Origin: Candidatus Methylomirabilota bacterium
GTDB lineage: Bacteria > Methylomirabilota > Methylomirabilia > Methylomirabilales > 2-02-FULL-66-22
Direction of reading: 5' to 3'
Length of the DNA stretch: 7,303 bases
Assembly (NCBI GenBank): GCA_016208645.1
Contig: JACQXP010000146.1
Location: 1-7,303, forward strand
Both the position numbers and the translations under genes were made by a program. Within the stretch, counting starts at the first letter, position 1; each line of letters opens with the position of its first letter. The notes beneath the pieces are model-generated. The model saw only the letters and a list, made by a program, of their open reading frames with translations. It made no database searches and was not told where the DNA came from. Below are positions 6,006 through 7,303 of the stretch, piece after piece.

Positions 6006-6042
6006 CGCCGCATCCCCCCTGGGCGATGCGGCGTTTTTCTTT
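6006..6042 (+). terminator. Rho-independent terminator, expression platform of the TPP riboswitch
   Basis: CGCCGCATC (6006-6014) and GATGCGGCG (6025-6033) form a perfect 9-bp stem with a 10-nt loop, followed by TTTTTCTTT (6034-6042). It lies 18 nt after the aptamer and before the gene. GCGGC at 5980-5984, shared with the 3' strand of helix P1, is complementary to GCCGC at 6007-6011 in the terminator's left arm. Without ligand that pairing could act as the antiterminator; with TPP bound, P1 removes it and the terminator forms. The pairing scheme is inferred. Confidence 0.9.
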
Positions 6043-6098
6043 CCGCCGGTGTGGAAGCCGGGAGGGACCGGCCGCACCCGGGCAGAGGGAGATGGCAG

Positions 6099-6974
6099 AT
6101 GATACGGTGTTCAGCGAGAATTGGGGTCCTGGTGGGACTTGTGATCGCCACGGGGTTGGCTACGGCTGCCGGGGCAGCGCAGACCCTGACGCTGGCGCTC
6201 ACCCCCTCGCAGAGTCCAACGGCACTGCAGCAGGTGGGAGATGAATTCGGCGCCATCCTCTCCAAGCTGCTGAAGATGCCAGTGAAAGTCTACGTGGCCT
6301 CCGACTACGCTGCGGTGATCGAGGCCCTCAGATCCAGGAACGCAGACCTCGCCTTTCTTCACACGGTCGGGTATGTCCTGGCTAACCAGGAAGCGAAGGC
6401 CACGCTTCTGGCCAAGGATATCTGGCACGGCAAGACATCGTACACATCACGAATCTATGTCCGGAAGGCTAGCGGATTCAAGGCCCTGGAGGACCTCCGG
6501 GGCAAGACGATCGCCTTCGTGGATCCGACGAGCAGCTCGGGGTACATCTACCCCATGGTCTTGCTGATCGAGAAGGGCTTTGTCAAGAACCGGGACCCCA
6601 AGACGTTCTTCAAGGAGGCCCTCTTCGCCGGCTCGCACGATGCGGCGCTCCTGGCCCTCCTGAACGGCAGTGTGGATGCCGCCGCCTCCTTCGATTTCGC
6701 CCGGGAGCAGTACTTGCAGGATAAAGAGCGCATCGAGGCGCTTACCTGGGTAGCGGAGACGCCGCCGATCCCGGAGGCCGGCATCGCTGTGCGACAGGGC
6801 CTCGAGCCGGCGCTGGCCAAGCGGATCTTCGATGCCCTCATGGCCCTCAACGCCCCGGAGTACAAGCAGCTTCTGGCCAGGCTCTACTCGATCGACGGAT
6901 TCACCGAGCCGGGTCCCGACAGTGAATTCAACGTGGTCCGGGCTGCGCTCCGGGAAGGGATACTAAAGCGGTAG
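6099..6974 (+). CDS. TPP-riboswitch-controlled PhnD-family periplasmic substrate-binding protein
   Basis: A 291-residue ABC-importer binding protein of the PhnD (phosphate/phosphite/phosphonate) family. The N-terminus is a Sec signal peptide (MIRCSARIGVLVGLVIATGL, cleavage likely after the AGAA near residue 27). The mature part has the family pattern: LTLALTPSQSPTALQQV, KMPVKVYVASDYAAVIEALRS, NADLAFLHTVGYVLA, IYVRKASGFKALEDLRGKTIAFVDPTSSSGYIYP (SSSG at 145-148, the ligand-anion loop), FAGSHDAALLALLNGSVDAA and PEAGIAVRQGLEP. I chose ATG 6099, with AGGGAG (6086-6091) 7 nt upstream; the frame stays open back to 5988, but that part overlaps the terminator. The riboswitch implies a role in taking up thiamine, a thiamine phosphate or a precursor rather than phosphonate; the ligand is inferred. 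A paralog follows directly; permease and ATPase genes are presumably beyond the window. Confidence 0.9.
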   Translation: MIRCSARIGVLVGLVIATGLATAAGAAQTLTLALTPSQSPTALQQVGDEFGAILSKLLKMPVKVYVASDYAAVIEALRSRNADLAFLHTVGYVLANQEAKATLLAKDIWHGKTSYTSRIYVRKASGFKALEDLRGKTIAFVDPTSSSGYIYPMVLLIEKGFVKNRDPKTFFKEALFAGSHDAALLALLNGSVDAAASFDFAREQYLQDKERIEALTWVAETPPIPEAGIAVRQGLEPALAKRIFDALMALNAPEYKQLLARLYSIDGFTEPGPDSEFNVVRAALREGILKR

Positions 6975-7000
6975 ATGGGATGTGAGCTCGGAGATCCTTC

Positions 7001-7303
7001 ATGGGGAAGGAATCACCGCCGACGATAGGAGCTTCGAGGTCCTGTGGCCACTTGTCCGGGGAGCATCCAAACGTGCCCGGCCGCAGGGAGTTGTGGATGC
7101 TCGCAGTCTGCCTCTTTGCTGGCATTGTCGCGCTCACCGCAGGCAACGGAGGCGTGGCGCCGGCGGCGGCCGGGATCACCCTGGCGCTCACCCCGTCCAA
7201 GGACCCGACGCTCCTCCAGGAGGCGGGCACGGCCCTGGCCCAGGAACTCGGCAAGCGGCTGGACCTGCCGATCAAGCTCTACGTGGCCGCCGATTACGCC
7301 GGG
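7001..7303 (+). CDS. Second PhnD-family binding protein, paralog of the preceding gene, 3'-partial
   Basis: The frame is open to the window end. GITLALTPSKDPTLLQEAG and LPIKLYVAADYAG align directly with LTLALTPSQSPTALQQVG and MPVKVYVASDYAA of the upstream protein, so this is a tandem paralog, downstream in the same transcript and under the same riboswitch. Two starts are possible. ATG 7001 has GGAG 7 nt upstream but gives about 32 residues before the hydrophobic stretch. GTG 7073, with GGGGAG 9 nt upstream, gives a normal signal peptide (MPGRRELW, then MLAVCLFAGIVALTAG) and is my preferred functional start; I draw the feature from 7001 as the outer limit. The sequence has diverged outside the motifs, so the two proteins may differ in ligand or affinity, or may be partners. 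Only the N-terminal third is visible. Confidence 0.85.
   Translation, partial: MGKESPPTIGASRSCGHLSGEHPNVPGRRELWMLAVCLFAGIVALTAGNGGVAPAAAGITLALTPSKDPTLLQEAGTALAQELGKRLDLPIKLYVAADYAG

Noticed and set aside
5988..6098. Upstream extension of the PhnD-like gene to ATG 5988
   Set aside because: This stretch contains the riboswitch terminator, gives an Arg/Pro-rich leader before the signal peptide, and ATG 6099 has a well-spaced AGGGAG.

Overview
The window is a GC-rich bacterial chromosomal segment with tightly packed genes on both strands. The mix suggests a free-living environmental bacterium: a type I-beta DAHP synthase, a CorA channel, an AbrB/PIN toxin-antitoxin pair, a HemL-like aminotransferase and TPP-riboswitch-controlled periplasmic binding proteins with Sec signal peptides. 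An uncultured soil or subsurface lineage such as Methylomirabilota/Rokubacteria would fit, but that is only an impression. No rRNA, tRNA, CRISPR array or insertion sequence was seen.

Layout. (1) 1-981, + strand: the 3' part of a DAHP synthase gene (first step of the shikimate pathway), followed in the same frame by a headless remnant of a PaaI-type hotdog thioesterase. (2) 976-3025, - strand: a CorA-type divalent cation channel gene with a good promoter, then a stand-alone ParB/Srx-fold protein gene; its stop overlaps the end of the thioesterase remnant. (3) 3026-3913, + strand: an AT-rich promoter/operator region and a complete VapBC-type toxin-antitoxin operon with overlapping cistrons. (4) 3958-4281, + strand: a small glutaredoxin-like protein gene whose predicted promoter leaves almost no 5' leader. 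(5) 4313-5768, + strand: a repeat-rich, operator-like segment and a HemL-like class III aminotransferase gene. (6) 5801-7303, + strand: a sigma70-type promoter, a full TPP riboswitch, an intrinsic terminator, a PhnD-family periplasmic binding protein gene, and the start of a second, paralogous one that runs off the window.

The most notable part is region 6. The stretch without a gene between 5769 and 6098 is almost entirely a thiamine-pyrophosphate-sensing attenuator. It controls two tandem binding proteins of a family normally associated with phosphonate, phosphite or phosphate uptake. By context these probably bring in thiamine, a thiamine phosphate or a pyrimidine/thiazole precursor, which would be an unusual assignment for the PhnD fold. 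The other regions are ordinary housekeeping or accessory genes with some interesting regulatory detail.
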